Assembly: GCF_937981295.1 (NCBI RefSeq)
Contig: NZ_CALJPC010000016.1
Span: 1 to 64,000 of the forward strand
Source of the DNA: an uncultured Campylobacter sp.
GTDB lineage: Bacteria > Campylobacterota > Campylobacteria > Campylobacterales > Campylobacteraceae
Direction: 5' to 3'
Length of the DNA: 64,000 nucleotides
Shown here: positions 24,355-33,802 of the stretch, one piece after another
Layout: each line of letters starts with the position of its first letter
Numbering within the stretch: the first letter of the stretch is position 1
Notes under the pieces: generated by a model
Told to the model about the DNA's origin: nothing
The model's input: the letters and a program-made list of their open reading frames with translations, nothing else
Databases searched by the model: none
Translations under genes and position numbers: made by a program

Positions 24355-25350
24355 TTGCAAGAGATTAAAGCAAAAATCGACGCCGCATCGAGCCTAAGCG
24401 AGCTGGAAGCCGTGCGCTTGGAGCTTTTTGGCAAAAAAGGCATCATAACAGCGCTTTTTTCCGAGCTCAAATCCGCAGCGCCCGAGCAGAAAAAAGAGCT
24501 TGCCGTAAGCGCGAATGAAAAGCGCGATTATTTTAGCGAGCTCATCGCCGCAAAAAAGGCGAGCCTGGAAGAGGCGAAGCAAAAAAAGGCGATGAAAAAT
24601 GAAGCAATCGACGTCACGCTTTTTAACGAAAACGTAAACTGCGGCGCGCTGCATCCGGTGATGGAGACGATGGATAAGATCATAGACTACTTCATCGCGC
24701 AAAATTTCAGCGTCGAAAGCGGCCCGCTCATCGAGGACGACTTCCATAATTTTGAAGCGCTAAATTTACCCAAATACCACCCGGCGCGCGATATGCAAGA
24801 TACGTTTTATCTGAACGACGGGCGGCTGCTACGCACGCACACCAGCGGCGTTCAGATCCGCACGATGGAAAAATTTAAAGCTCCGCCGGTGCGCATGATC
24901 GCCCCCGGTGCGGTATTTCGCCGCGATATGGATCTAACTCACACGCCGATGTTTCATCAAGTGGAGGGTCTCGTAGTCGAGCAGGGAGACCGCGTGAGCT
25001 TTGCGAATTTAAAATACGTTTTAGAGGAATTTTTGCGCTATATGTTTGGAGACGTAAAGGTGCGCTTCCGTCCGAGCTTCTTTCCGTTCACGGAGCCGAG
25101 CACTGAGGTCGATATCAGCTGTATTTTCTGCCACGGGCATGGATGCCGCGTCTGTAAGCAGACGGGATGGCTCGAGGTACTAGGCAGCGGTGTGGTCGAT
25201 CCTAATGTCTTTAAGGCGGTAGGCTGGAAAAACGTCAGTGGATACGCATTCGGGCTCGGCGTGGAGAGATTTGCGATGCTGCTACATGGTATCCCCGATC
25301 TGCGCTCGCTATTTGAAGGCGATATTAGATTATTGGAGCAGTTTAAATGA
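24355..25350 (+). CDS. pheS: Phenylalanine--tRNA ligase alpha subunit
   Basis: 331 residues, starting at TTG (24355) with AAGGATAGAA upstream. An N-terminal coiled coil (about 1-85) that grips tRNA is followed by the class II catalytic core: LRTHTSGVQIRTM, a zinc-like CIFCHGHGCRVCKQTGW segment and GLGVERFAMLLHGI at the end. PheS pairs with PheT as alpha2beta2. The stop overlaps the pheT ATG by 4 nt. Confidence 0.96.
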   Translation: MQEIKAKIDAASSLSELEAVRLELFGKKGIITALFSELKSAAPEQKKELAVSANEKRDYFSELIAAKKASLEEAKQKKAMKNEAIDVTLFNENVNCGALHPVMETMDKIIDYFIAQNFSVESGPLIEDDFHNFEALNLPKYHPARDMQDTFYLNDGRLLRTHTSGVQIRTMEKFKAPPVRMIAPGAVFRRDMDLTHTPMFHQVEGLVVEQGDRVSFANLKYVLEEFLRYMFGDVKVRFRPSFFPFTEPSTEVDISCIFCHGHGCRVCKQTGWLEVLGSGVVDPNVFKAVGWKNVSGYAFGLGVERFAMLLHGIPDLRSLFEGDIRLLEQFK

Positions 25351-27677
25351 TAATAACGAGAAATTGGTTGCAGGAGTGGATCGACATAAGCGAAATTTCA
25401 AGCGAAAGGCTGCTTTCTACGCTAAATTCCATCGGTCTTGAGGTTGACGCTCACGATAAAATTTCGCTTCCTAAAGGCGTCGTAGTAGGACTCGTAAAAA
25501 GCAAGCGTCGTCACGAGAATTCCGATCATCTAAATGTCTGCGAGGTTGATGTCGGTAAGCAGAGTCTGCAGATCGTCTGCGGCGCGAAAAATGTCGAGGC
25601 AGGGCAATACGTCGCGGTTAGCCTAATCGGCGCCGTGCTGCCTAGCGGCCTTGAGATAAAGCCTGCCAAACTTCGCGGTGTGGAGAGCTTTGGCATGATC
25701 TGTTCGGCAACGGAGCTTGGACTTGCTAAGACGAATGACGGCATTATGGTGCTTGATAGCAGTATCGGCGAGCTCGTGCTGGGCAAGGAGCTGCGCGAGT
25801 ATGAAATTTTTAATGATGATCTTATCGAGATTGAGCTTACCGCTAATCGCGGCGACTGCCTTAGCATCTTAGGCATAGCGCGCGATCTAGGCGCAGCGCT
25901 TGATCTGCCGCTAAAGGAAAAGCACGAATTTGAAGATGCCGACGGAGCACCTGGTATCGGTAGAATTTTAAGCGTGCGTGCAAGCGATGAGGTAAGCGCT
26001 AAATTTGCTTTTCGAGCTTACGAGATCAAAGGCGAGCTGAAGTTAAATTTAAAGCAGACCTTGCGTCTTGCAAGCGTTGGTATTTTGCAAAGCTGCGCGG
26101 TGCAAAATTTCATCAACTACGCTACTCACTCTACCGGAGTATTGCTGCGCGCTTATGATTTTGAAAAGATCGCTTCCGCAGATGGCAAGGTAGCGCTTGA
26201 CATAAAGCCTATGCCAAACGGCGAGTTCGGCGTTTATGCGGGCAAGAGATTGCTTAGCGTAGCAGGGATTTGCCAAGACGCGGAGCTAAAGGCGTGTTGC
26301 AGTAGCAAAGTGGTGCTATTAGAGGCAAACTACACCGCGCCACTAATTATCGCCAGAGCAGTAAACGAAAACAAAGGCCTAAAAGGCGACGAGCATGTGT
26401 ATCGCTCAAGTAGAGGCAGCGAGCCAAAGCTAAGAGCGGGGCTTGATCTGCTCTTTAGATTGCTAGTAAAAAACAGCGCCGTTAGCCTATATGCGGGCAC
26501 ACAAAAGATTTCAAATGCTTTGGAGCCGCTTATCGTGGGCTTTAGCGAAAAAGAGATAAACTCAATGATCGGCGCGCAAATTCCACGCGACAAGATCGTA
26601 AAAATTTTAAAAAGGCTGGGCTTTGATGTGGGCGTCGAAGCCGATCTCATCACCGCCAAGGTGCCGCCTTTCCGCCACGATATCGTAAATTCTCACGACG
26701 TGTGCGAGGAGATCGTGCGTATCGTGGGCATCGATAATATCGCCGCCGCGCCGCTAAGCTTCTACGAAAAAAACCGCCTAAACAATACCTACGTAAGCTT
26801 ATGTAATGGGCGCAAGCTTCGCAGCAAGGCGGCAGCAGTGGGATTTTTTGAATGCGTGCACTATGTATTTGACGACGGCAAGGCGCTAGAAAACTTAGGC
26901 TTTGCGCCGTGCAAGGTTAAAATTTTAAATCCGATAAACGGCGAGCTGGACGCGCTAAGACCGACGCTGATTAATCATCTGCTGGAATCTGCTGAGCGAA
27001 ATTTAAAGAATTCTCGCAGAAGCGTCAAGCTTTTTGAGCTAGGAGAGGTCTTTGACGAAAGCGGCGCGCAGAGCTTAAGGCTGGGCTTTATCGCTAGCGG
27101 ACTAAAGGCGGAGCCCTCTATCGCGGCCGGCGCGAAACCCGCCGCGGCGGATTTTTTGTATTTTGCAAATTTAATCCAAAGCGTCATCGGTAAATTTAAT
27201 GTCAGGCTGCCTGGCGAAAATTTGAAATTTTTAAGCGAATTCGAGCAAGCCCAGATCGAGCAGGGCGGCGAGATAGTAGGCTTTATCGGGCGCGTGGATT
27301 ACGCCGTAGAAGCAGGGCGCGATCTGGATAAAAGCTATCTGTGCGAGATCGATTTTTCCAAGCTTAAATTTGAAAATATCGTAGCGGACGCTTATTCGAA
27401 ATTTCCTAGCGTATCGCGCGATCTAAGCATTTTGGTGCCGAGCGGAATGCGTTTCGAGCAGATCAAAGAGTGTATAGACTCCCTTAAAATCGAGGCGCTA
27501 AAGGAATTTATCCCGAGCGATCTTTACGGCGACGAAAGCCTGGGCGATTCAAAGAGCCTGACGATCAGGCTTGTATTTCAAGACCTTCAAAAAACGCTCT
27601 GCGACGAGGAAGTGGCGGGCTTTACCGATAAAATTTTAGCCGCGCTTAGTAGCGAGCTGGGACTTGGGCTGCGATGA
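25347..27677 (+). CDS. pheT: Phenylalanine--tRNA ligase beta subunit
   Basis: 776 residues, the usual size. The N-terminal part has an OB-fold tRNA-binding region (about 40-150: HLNVCEVDVG, VCGAKNVEAGQYVAV). The B3/B4 editing domain covers the middle and the C-terminal ferredoxin-like anticodon-binding domain begins near YSKFPSVSRDLSILV. It edits mischarged Tyr-tRNA-Phe and completes the PheST enzyme. It overlaps pheS and aroA as ATGA at each side, so pheST-aroA-ispH look co-transcribed. Confidence 0.96.
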   Translation: MIITRNWLQEWIDISEISSERLLSTLNSIGLEVDAHDKISLPKGVVVGLVKSKRRHENSDHLNVCEVDVGKQSLQIVCGAKNVEAGQYVAVSLIGAVLPSGLEIKPAKLRGVESFGMICSATELGLAKTNDGIMVLDSSIGELVLGKELREYEIFNDDLIEIELTANRGDCLSILGIARDLGAALDLPLKEKHEFEDADGAPGIGRILSVRASDEVSAKFAFRAYEIKGELKLNLKQTLRLASVGILQSCAVQNFINYATHSTGVLLRAYDFEKIASADGKVALDIKPMPNGEFGVYAGKRLLSVAGICQDAELKACCSSKVVLLEANYTAPLIIARAVNENKGLKGDEHVYRSSRGSEPKLRAGLDLLFRLLVKNSAVSLYAGTQKISNALEPLIVGFSEKEINSMIGAQIPRDKIVKILKRLGFDVGVEADLITAKVPPFRHDIVNSHDVCEEIVRIVGIDNIAAAPLSFYEKNRLNNTYVSLCNGRKLRSKAAAVGFFECVHYVFDDGKALENLGFAPCKVKILNPINGELDALRPTLINHLLESAERNLKNSRRSVKLFELGEVFDESGAQSLRLGFIASGLKAEPSIAAGAKPAAADFLYFANLIQSVIGKFNVRLPGENLKFLSEFEQAQIEQGGEIVGFIGRVDYAVEAGRDLDKSYLCEIDFSKLKFENIVADAYSKFPSVSRDLSILVPSGMRFEQIKECIDSLKIEALKEFIPSDLYGDESLGDSKSLTIRLVFQDLQKTLCDEEVAGFTDKILAALSSELGLGLR

Positions 27678-28948
27678 GAATTTTTGCGCAAGCGGGCCCT
27701 TTGCGAGCGGAGATTTCAAACATCGCCGCGGATAAATCGATCTCGCATCGTGCGGCGATCTTTTCGCTGCTAGCGGAGGGGACGAGTAAAATTTCAAACT
27801 ATCTAGCCGCCGAGGATACGCTAAATACGCTAAAGATCGTGGAGCTTTTGGGCGCTTGCGTGCAGCGCGACGCGAGCGAAATTTTAATCACTCCTCCCGC
27901 CGCTATCAAAGAGCCTAACGTTCCGCTTGATTGCGGCAACTCCGGTACGGCGATGCGGCTATTTATGGGCTTTTTGGCGGGACGCGAGGGCTTTTTCGTG
28001 CTGTGCGGCGATCGGTATCTAAGCGAGCGCCCGATGAGGCGCGTTGCGGATCCGCTTTGCAAAGTAGGCGCTAAAATTTACGGACGAGCAGGCGGCGAAA
28101 AGGCGCCGATTGCGGTGCTCGGACAAAAGCTCGGATATTTTGAATACGCGAGTAAAATCGCGTCCGCGCAGGTAAAGACCGCTCTAATTTTAGCGGCCTT
28201 GCGCGGCAGCGGGTGCAGGTTTAGCGAGCCCGAGCTTAGCCGCGATCACAGCGAGCGGATGCTAAAAGCGATGGGCGCGCAAATTTCGCAAAACGGCCTT
28301 GCGATCGAAGTCGCGCCGCTTAGCTCTCCGCTTAAACCGTTTGAAATTTTTATCCCAAACGACCCCAGCTCGGCGTTTTTCTTCGCCGTCGCCGCGGCGA
28401 TAACTCCTGGCTCGCGTATCGTGCTAAAAAATATGCTGCTAAATAAAACCCGCATAGAGGCGTATGAAATTTTAAAACGCATGGGCGCCGAGGTAAAATT
28501 TCATAAAACGAGCGAAATTTATGAGCAGATCGGCGATATAGAGGTCGCTTACGCGCCGCTTCACGCCGTGGAGGTAAGCGAAAACATCTCCTGGCTTATA
28601 GACGAAGCGCCTGCGCTTGCGATCGCCTTTGCTTGCGCGCAGGGAAGTAGCGTGCTTAGAAATGCCGCCGAGCTGCGCGTGAAGGAGTGCGACCGCATAA
28701 AGGTAACCTGCGAAGGGCTTCGTGCCTGCGGTATCAAGGCGCGCGAGCTACAGGACGGCTGGCAGATCGAAGGCGGCGAGGCAAACGCAGCGATTATCAC
28801 GCCGTGCGGAGATCACCGCATCGCGATGAGCTTTGCGATTTTGGGCTTAAGATCGGGGATGATCATCGAAGATAGCGATTGTATCGCGACGTCGTTTCCA
28901 AATTTTGCCGCGATTTTAAGACAGATCGGAGCCGGCGTTGAAGATTGA
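27674..28948 (+). CDS. aroA: 3-phosphoshikimate 1-carboxyvinyltransferase (EPSP synthase)
   Basis: 424 residues. It makes EPSP from shikimate-3-phosphate and phosphoenolpyruvate in aromatic amino acid synthesis. Conserved pieces are DKSISHRAAIFSLLAEG (about 18-34), LDCGNSGTAMRL, LSERPMRRVADPL, AQVKTALILAAL, RDHSERML and LRVKECDRI. The start overlaps the pheT stop and its end overlaps the ispH TTG start by 11 nt. Confidence 0.96.
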   Translation: MRIFAQAGPLRAEISNIAADKSISHRAAIFSLLAEGTSKISNYLAAEDTLNTLKIVELLGACVQRDASEILITPPAAIKEPNVPLDCGNSGTAMRLFMGFLAGREGFFVLCGDRYLSERPMRRVADPLCKVGAKIYGRAGGEKAPIAVLGQKLGYFEYASKIASAQVKTALILAALRGSGCRFSEPELSRDHSERMLKAMGAQISQNGLAIEVAPLSSPLKPFEIFIPNDPSSAFFFAVAAAITPGSRIVLKNMLLNKTRIEAYEILKRMGAEVKFHKTSEIYEQIGDIEVAYAPLHAVEVSENISWLIDEAPALAIAFACAQGSSVLRNAAELRVKECDRIKVTCEGLRACGIKARELQDGWQIEGGEANAAIITPCGDHRIAMSFAILGLRSGMIIEDSDCIATSFPNFAAILRQIGAGVED

Positions 28949-29774
28949 GATGGCCAAAAGCTACGGCTTTTGCTTCGGCGTCAAGCGCGCGATCAAGATC
29001 GCAGAAAGCGCCGGTGAGGCCGCTACGATCGGTGAACTGATACATAACGCCGAAGAGATCAATAGGCTAAAGCAAAATTTCGGCGTCAAAACCCTGGAGG
29101 GCGTTAGCGAGATCAAGGACGAGCAAAAGCTCATCATCCGCACGCACGGCATCCAAAAGGACGATCTGCAAAACCTAAAAGCGCAAAACAAGCAGCTCAT
29201 CGACGCTACCTGCCCCTTCGTGACTAAGCCGCAGCAGATCGTAGAAAAGATGAGCGCGGAGGGTTACGACATTGTGATCTTCGGCGATAAAAATCATCCC
29301 GAGGTAAAGGGCGTGAAATCCTACGCCAAAGGAAGAGTTTACGTAGTGCTGGAGCCTGCGGAGTTACTACAGATTAAGCTCGGGACTCGCGTCGCGCTCG
29401 TTTCGCAGACTACGAAAAAGATAGAAAGCTTTACCAAAATCGCGGATTTTTTGATGCAACGCGCAAGGGAGCTGAGAATTTTTAATACGATTTGCAATGC
29501 GACGCTGGAAAATCAAGAGGCCGTAAAAAGCCTGTCGCAAAAGGCCGACGTGATGATAATCGTAGGCGGGAAAAATTCCTCCAACACCAAACAGCTTTTT
29601 TTAATTTCGCAGAATTTTTGCAAAGACAGCTATCTTATAGAGAACGAAAGCGAGCTTGAACGCTCGTGGTTTGAAAACAAAAGCCTCTGCGGCATCTCCG
29701 CAGGAGCTAGCACGCCTGATTGGATCATCAAAAAAGTAGTGGCGCAAATCGAAAGTCTAACGCAGAATTTATAA
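28938..29774 (+). CDS. ispH: 4-hydroxy-3-methylbut-2-enyl diphosphate reductase
   Basis: 278 residues. IspH is the last enzyme of the MEP isoprenoid pathway, a 4Fe-4S protein making IPP and DMAPP. The three cluster cysteines are in GFCFGVKRA, DATCPFVTK and TICNATLENQ. Substrate-site GKNSSNT and GISAGASTPDW are present. I take the TTG at 28938 because MKIEMAKSYGF matches the length of homologues; an internal ATG at 28950 would remove four residues. It lies inside the end of aroA. Confidence 0.95.
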   Translation: MKIEMAKSYGFCFGVKRAIKIAESAGEAATIGELIHNAEEINRLKQNFGVKTLEGVSEIKDEQKLIIRTHGIQKDDLQNLKAQNKQLIDATCPFVTKPQQIVEKMSAEGYDIVIFGDKNHPEVKGVKSYAKGRVYVVLEPAELLQIKLGTRVALVSQTTKKIESFTKIADFLMQRARELRIFNTICNATLENQEAVKSLSQKADVMIIVGGKNSSNTKQLFLISQNFCKDSYLIENESELERSWFENKSLCGISAGASTPDWIIKKVVAQIESLTQNL

Positions 29775-29886
29775 GCCCTCTTATCAAATTTACTCTTAGA
29801 AATTTATCAAATCGAAAGCAAATTTTGGCTAGAATCGCGCATTTTAGTTCTTTTCAAAAAAGCACAAATAAATTTAAAGGAAGCAT

Positions 29887-31554
29887 ATGGCTGAGGTGAA
29901 CGAGAAGGTTCAAAACCACGCAGAGGAAGATTTTGCGACATTGTTAGAGGAGTATGACGCCGGGAAGTCTCGCGACGAGGTCGTCACAGGTAAGGTTATC
30001 GCCCTTAAGGACGGCGAGGTTTTCATAGACGTAGGCAGGAAGTCGGAGGGCATTTTGGACGCCGCCGAGGTTAGCGACGATCAAGGAAATCCGCAGGTTA
30101 ATGTAGGAGATGACATCAAAGTCGCTATTATCGGAAGCAGAGGCGGTCGCCCGGTCGTATCGTATAAAAAGGCTCTAAAGAAGGAAAAAGTAAAGGCGTT
30201 CATCGACTCCTATGATGAAAACGCAGAAAATGTTTATGACGTTAAAATTCTATCGTTTAATAAGGGCGGTTTCGTTTGTGCTAACGCAGATGATGTGGAA
30301 TTTTTTATGCCTCGTTCGCAAAGTGCGCTTAAAAACCCAAATGGCGCTGTCGGTAAAAATTTCAAAGTAAAGATCATCAAGGTCGATAGAGATGAGCAAA
30401 GCGTCGTCGTATCGCGCAAGAAGCTGCTTGATGAGGATCGTAAAGCAAGCAAAGAGGCGATCGAAAAGGTAGTCGCTACCGAGGGCATCATCGAGGGAGT
30501 CGTCAAAAAGATCACCACCTACGGTATGTTCGTAGACGTGGGCGGCGTGGACGGACTCGTGCACTACAGCGAAATTTCATACAAAGGCCCGGTAAATCCG
30601 AGCTCGCTCTACAAAGAGGGCGATAAGGTTCCGGTTAAGGTTATCAAATACGATAACGATAAAAAGCATCTCTCTCTTTCGATCAAAGAGGCGATGCCCG
30701 ATCCTTGGAACGAGATCAAAGATAGCCTGGAAGTGGGCGATACTATCCGCGTAAAAGTAAGTAATATCGAGCCTTATGGCGCGTTCGTCGATCTTGGCAA
30801 CGACATCGAGGGCTTTTTGCATATCAGCGAAATTTCATGGGATAAAAATATCAAAAATCCGAAAGATTTCATCAGCGAGGGCGAGGAGCTCAACGTCGAG
30901 GTCGTAGAGATTAACCCTAGCGAGCGCAGGCTGCGCGTGAGCCTTAAAAATTTACTCACCAAGCCGTTCGACGAGTTTGTCGCTAAGCATAAAGTGGGCG
31001 ACGTGCTAAAAGGCAGCGTCACTACGATTACAAACTTCGGCGCATTTGTGAGGATCGACGGCGTAGAGGGGCTTTTACATAACGAAGACGCTTCGTGGGA
31101 TCGCGGCGAGAAGTGCAAAAATTTATTCAAAGTAGGCGACGAGATCGAGGTTAAGATCATCAAGATCGACAAAGATACTCAAAAAATTTCTCTAAACCAC
31201 AAAGAGCTCGGCGATAGCCCTATTAGCGAATTTGCCAAGAACCACAATCAAGGCGATGTCGTAAAAGGCAAGATCCGCGATATTAAAGAGTTCGGAATTT
31301 TTGTCGAGCTTGGAGGCGGTATAGACGCGCTTATCCGCAAGGAAGATCTTGGCAACGTAAGCGTAGATAGCCTAAAAGTGGGCGACGAGATCGAGGCTGC
31401 GATCGCTTTCATCGACGAGAAGAAAAATAGAATCCGCCTAAGCGTGCGCAGACTGGCTCATCAGAAGGAGCGCGAGGCGCTAAACGAGATCAATAGCAAC
31501 GACGACGAGAAGCAAAGCCTAGGGGATCTGATCAAAGATCAACTAAATAAATAA
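29887..31554 (+). CDS. rpsA: 30S ribosomal protein S1
   Basis: 555 residues built from six S1 repeats, e.g. VVTGKVIALKDGEVFIDVG and GIIEGVVKKITTYGMFVDVG, later units sharing the G-AFV-L/I-G pattern and VKVIKID ends. S1 docks mRNA on the 30S subunit and binds structured or weak leaders. AAAGGAAGCAT precedes ATG. It follows ispH after 112 nt and is ended by a perfect 10-bp hairpin. Confidence 0.97.
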   Translation: MAEVNEKVQNHAEEDFATLLEEYDAGKSRDEVVTGKVIALKDGEVFIDVGRKSEGILDAAEVSDDQGNPQVNVGDDIKVAIIGSRGGRPVVSYKKALKKEKVKAFIDSYDENAENVYDVKILSFNKGGFVCANADDVEFFMPRSQSALKNPNGAVGKNFKVKIIKVDRDEQSVVVSRKKLLDEDRKASKEAIEKVVATEGIIEGVVKKITTYGMFVDVGGVDGLVHYSEISYKGPVNPSSLYKEGDKVPVKVIKYDNDKKHLSLSIKEAMPDPWNEIKDSLEVGDTIRVKVSNIEPYGAFVDLGNDIEGFLHISEISWDKNIKNPKDFISEGEELNVEVVEINPSERRLRVSLKNLLTKPFDEFVAKHKVGDVLKGSVTTITNFGAFVRIDGVEGLLHNEDASWDRGEKCKNLFKVGDEIEVKIIKIDKDTQKISLNHKELGDSPISEFAKNHNQGDVVKGKIRDIKEFGIFVELGGGIDALIRKEDLGNVSVDSLKVGDEIEAAIAFIDEKKNRIRLSVRRLAHQKEREALNEINSNDDEKQSLGDLIKDQLNK

Positions 31555-31561
31555 AACTCTT

Positions 31562-31587
31562 TCCGCAAGGCATCTCCGCCTTGCGGA
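31562..31587 (+). terminator. Hairpin between rpsA and serA
   Basis: TCCGCAAGGC, loop ATCTCC, then GCCTTGCGGA: a perfect 10-bp stem just after the rpsA stop. CCTACTTC follows rather than a T-run, so it may attenuate or protect the 3' end rather than fully terminate; serA starts 24 nt later. Confidence 0.6.
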
Positions 31588-31610
31588 CCTACTTCAAAAG
31601 GTTAAATTTA

Positions 31611-33188
31611 ATGAAAACTATCATAGTCTGCGACGCAATCCACAAAATCGGTTTCGATCTGCTTAAGCAGGAATCGGACGTTAAAGTAATCGACGCCACG
31701 AGCGTGCCCAAGAGCGAGCTATACGGAATTTTAGGCGATGCTGACGTCGCGATTACCAGAAGCTCTACGGCGGTGGATGAGAAATTTCTAAATGCCGGCA
31801 CCAAGCTAAAAGCGATCGTGCGCGCGGGCGTAGGCGTCGATAACTGCGACATCGACGGCTGCTCCAAGCGCGGCATTATTTTGATGAACGTACCTACGGC
31901 AAATACCATCGCCGCGGTCGAAATGACCATGTGCCATCTGCTGAATGCTGCGCGCAAATATGTAAATTCCTGCAACGATCTGAAAATTAATAGAATTTGG
32001 AAGCGCGAGAAATGGTATGGTACCGAGCTTTATAAAAAGAGCCTCGGTATCATCGGCTTTGGAAACATTGGCTCGCGCGTAGGAGTGCGTGCGCTCGCGT
32101 TTGGGATGAACGTCATCGCCTACGATCCGTATATCGAGCCCGAGAAGGCCACGAAGCTCGGAGTAAAATATACGAAAAATTTCGACGAAATTTTATCTTG
32201 CGATTTCATCACGATCCATACGCCGAAAAATCAAGAGACGATAAATATGGTAGGCGAGCCGCAAATAGCGAAGATGAAAGACGGCGTGCGCCTAATAAAC
32301 TGCGCTAGAGGCGGGCTGTATAATGAAAAAGCGCTCGCAAACAATCTACGCAGCGGCAAGATCGCGTATCTCGGCATCGACGTTTTCGACAAAGAGCCTG
32401 CGACCGATCACGAGCTTTTGGATATCGAAAATTTAAGCGCGACTCCGCATCTTGGCGCAAATACGCTCGAATCGCAAAGCAATATCGCCCGAGAAGCCGC
32501 AGAGCAGGCGATCAGCGCCGCACGCGGCTTAAACTATCCAAACGCTTTAAATTTGCCGCTTAAGCTCGAGGATCTGCCGCGCGGTATCGAGCCGTATATA
32601 AATTTGGTCTCGAAAATGGCCTATCTTGCGGCGCAGATCAACAAAGGCCCGATCAAATCGATCACGATCGAGGGCAGCGGCGAGGTGGTGCAGTATCTAA
32701 AATCGATGCTCGTTTTTGCGATCGTCGGCGCGCTGCACGATTCTTTGGGCGATTCGCTAAATTACGTCAATGCTAAATTTCTTGCGGATGAAAAGGGGAT
32801 CGAGACGAGCTTCGGCGAGCTTGCAAACAGCGTCTATAAAAGCGAGATCGCGGTAAAAATTATGACCGACGAGGCGATCTCAAACGTCGCAGGTACGGTC
32901 TTTGACGGCAGCGAGGAGCGCATCGTAAATATCGGCGGATTTAAGACCGATTTTAAGCCGAAGGGCAAGATGATAATCTTCAAAAACACCGACGTGCCGG
33001 GCGTTATCAAATCTGTAAGCACGATCCTAGCCGACGAAAACATCAATATCGCGGACTTCCGCTTAGGCAGAGGCGAGGAGGGGGACGCTTTGGCGGTCAT
33101 TTTGGTCGATTCCGAAGTGCAAAAAAGCACGCTTGATAAGCTGGCGGCGCTTCAAACCTGCCTAATGGTGCGCTACGCGGCGATTTAA
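31611..33188 (+). CDS. serA: D-3-phosphoglycerate dehydrogenase
   Basis: 525 residues from MKTIIVCDAIHKIG; the longer frame starts in the terminator hairpin, whereas AAAAGGTTAAATTTA precedes this ATG. It oxidises 3-phosphoglycerate to start serine synthesis. NAD-binding GFGNIGSRV, catalytic-domain NCARGGLYNE, DVFDKEPA and PHLGANT are visible. The long form continues with an allosteric substrate-binding domain and a C-terminal ACT domain (IIFKNTDVPGVIKSVS, ADFRLGRGEEGDALAVI) for serine feedback. Confidence 0.96.
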   Translation: MKTIIVCDAIHKIGFDLLKQESDVKVIDATSVPKSELYGILGDADVAITRSSTAVDEKFLNAGTKLKAIVRAGVGVDNCDIDGCSKRGIILMNVPTANTIAAVEMTMCHLLNAARKYVNSCNDLKINRIWKREKWYGTELYKKSLGIIGFGNIGSRVGVRALAFGMNVIAYDPYIEPEKATKLGVKYTKNFDEILSCDFITIHTPKNQETINMVGEPQIAKMKDGVRLINCARGGLYNEKALANNLRSGKIAYLGIDVFDKEPATDHELLDIENLSATPHLGANTLESQSNIAREAAEQAISAARGLNYPNALNLPLKLEDLPRGIEPYINLVSKMAYLAAQINKGPIKSITIEGSGEVVQYLKSMLVFAIVGALHDSLGDSLNYVNAKFLADEKGIETSFGELANSVYKSEIAVKIMTDEAISNVAGTVFDGSEERIVNIGGFKTDFKPKGKMIIFKNTDVPGVIKSVSTILADENINIADFRLGRGEEGDALAVILVDSEVQKSTLDKLAALQTCLMVRYAAI

Positions 33189-33203
33189 TCCTTTTCCGCT
33201 TAG

Positions 33204-33228
33204 GAGGCGGAATTTTAAATTTCGCCTC
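33204..33228 (+). terminator. Terminator after serA
   Basis: GAGGCGGAATTT and AAATTTCGCCTC pair with one mismatch, 15 nt after the serA stop; ATCTAATTCTTT follows. The arms carry GAATTT and AAATTT. Confidence 0.65.
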
Positions 33229-33802
33229 ATCTAATTCTTTATAATTTAAATTTACAATCCTGCGTGTAGAGCCGTCGCTTGAGGTCGTTGCAGTATGCGC
33301 TAGGCAGATATGTTTTGGTGCACAGCTTTTTTTGTAAGCGCCGCACGTTCTAAATTTAACTCTCATCGCGGTTTTGTTTTTAAATTTAAATTTCGTCCTT
33401 GCGGATCTACTTTTAAATTTCATCATCGCGGGCGCCGCCGATTAAATTTCGTCGCTATGCGAGTTTGGCACTAAAAGCTAGAGGCTGCGATACGAGACGC
33501 GGTCAAATTTTATTTTGAGCATGAAGAGCTAAGCAAGAGTCGCTTCCAGGAAGCATCGGAGCGTTAAATTTTATTTATAAGACAACGGCAAGGCGTTTTT
33601 GCTTCAAATTTATGCGCGATAGGCACTTTCATCTCTAATCGTATCGCCGTTTAAATTTCAGGTAGCTACCGAGAGATTGCATTGCTGATTAAATTTAGGA
33701 CGGCTGCCGAGAGATTGCGCCGCTGATTAAATTTTACGGTTTTGCCGAAATTATGCTTCGCCGGAAAACTCCGTCTAGCCTAAAATGAGCAGGTACAAAA
33801 TT
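33229..33802. other. 574-nt intergenic region with short repeats
   Basis: No credible gene on either strand. It contains many AAATTT words, a copy related to the CTTGCGGA-CTACTT sequence at the rpsA-serA junction (near 33397) and the 38-nt duplication listed separately. Confidence 0.5.
33669..33734. repeat. Direct repeat, period 38 nt
   Basis: CCGAGAGATTGC plus three bases plus GCTGATTAAATTT occurs at 33669-33696 and again at 33707-33734. The two conserved blocks are identical in both copies. Confidence 0.8.

Noticed and set aside
31562..31587. Riboswitch or leader of serA
   Set aside because: It is a simple perfect hairpin at the rpsA 3' end with no conserved ligand-binding core; a terminator or 3'-end stabiliser explains it.
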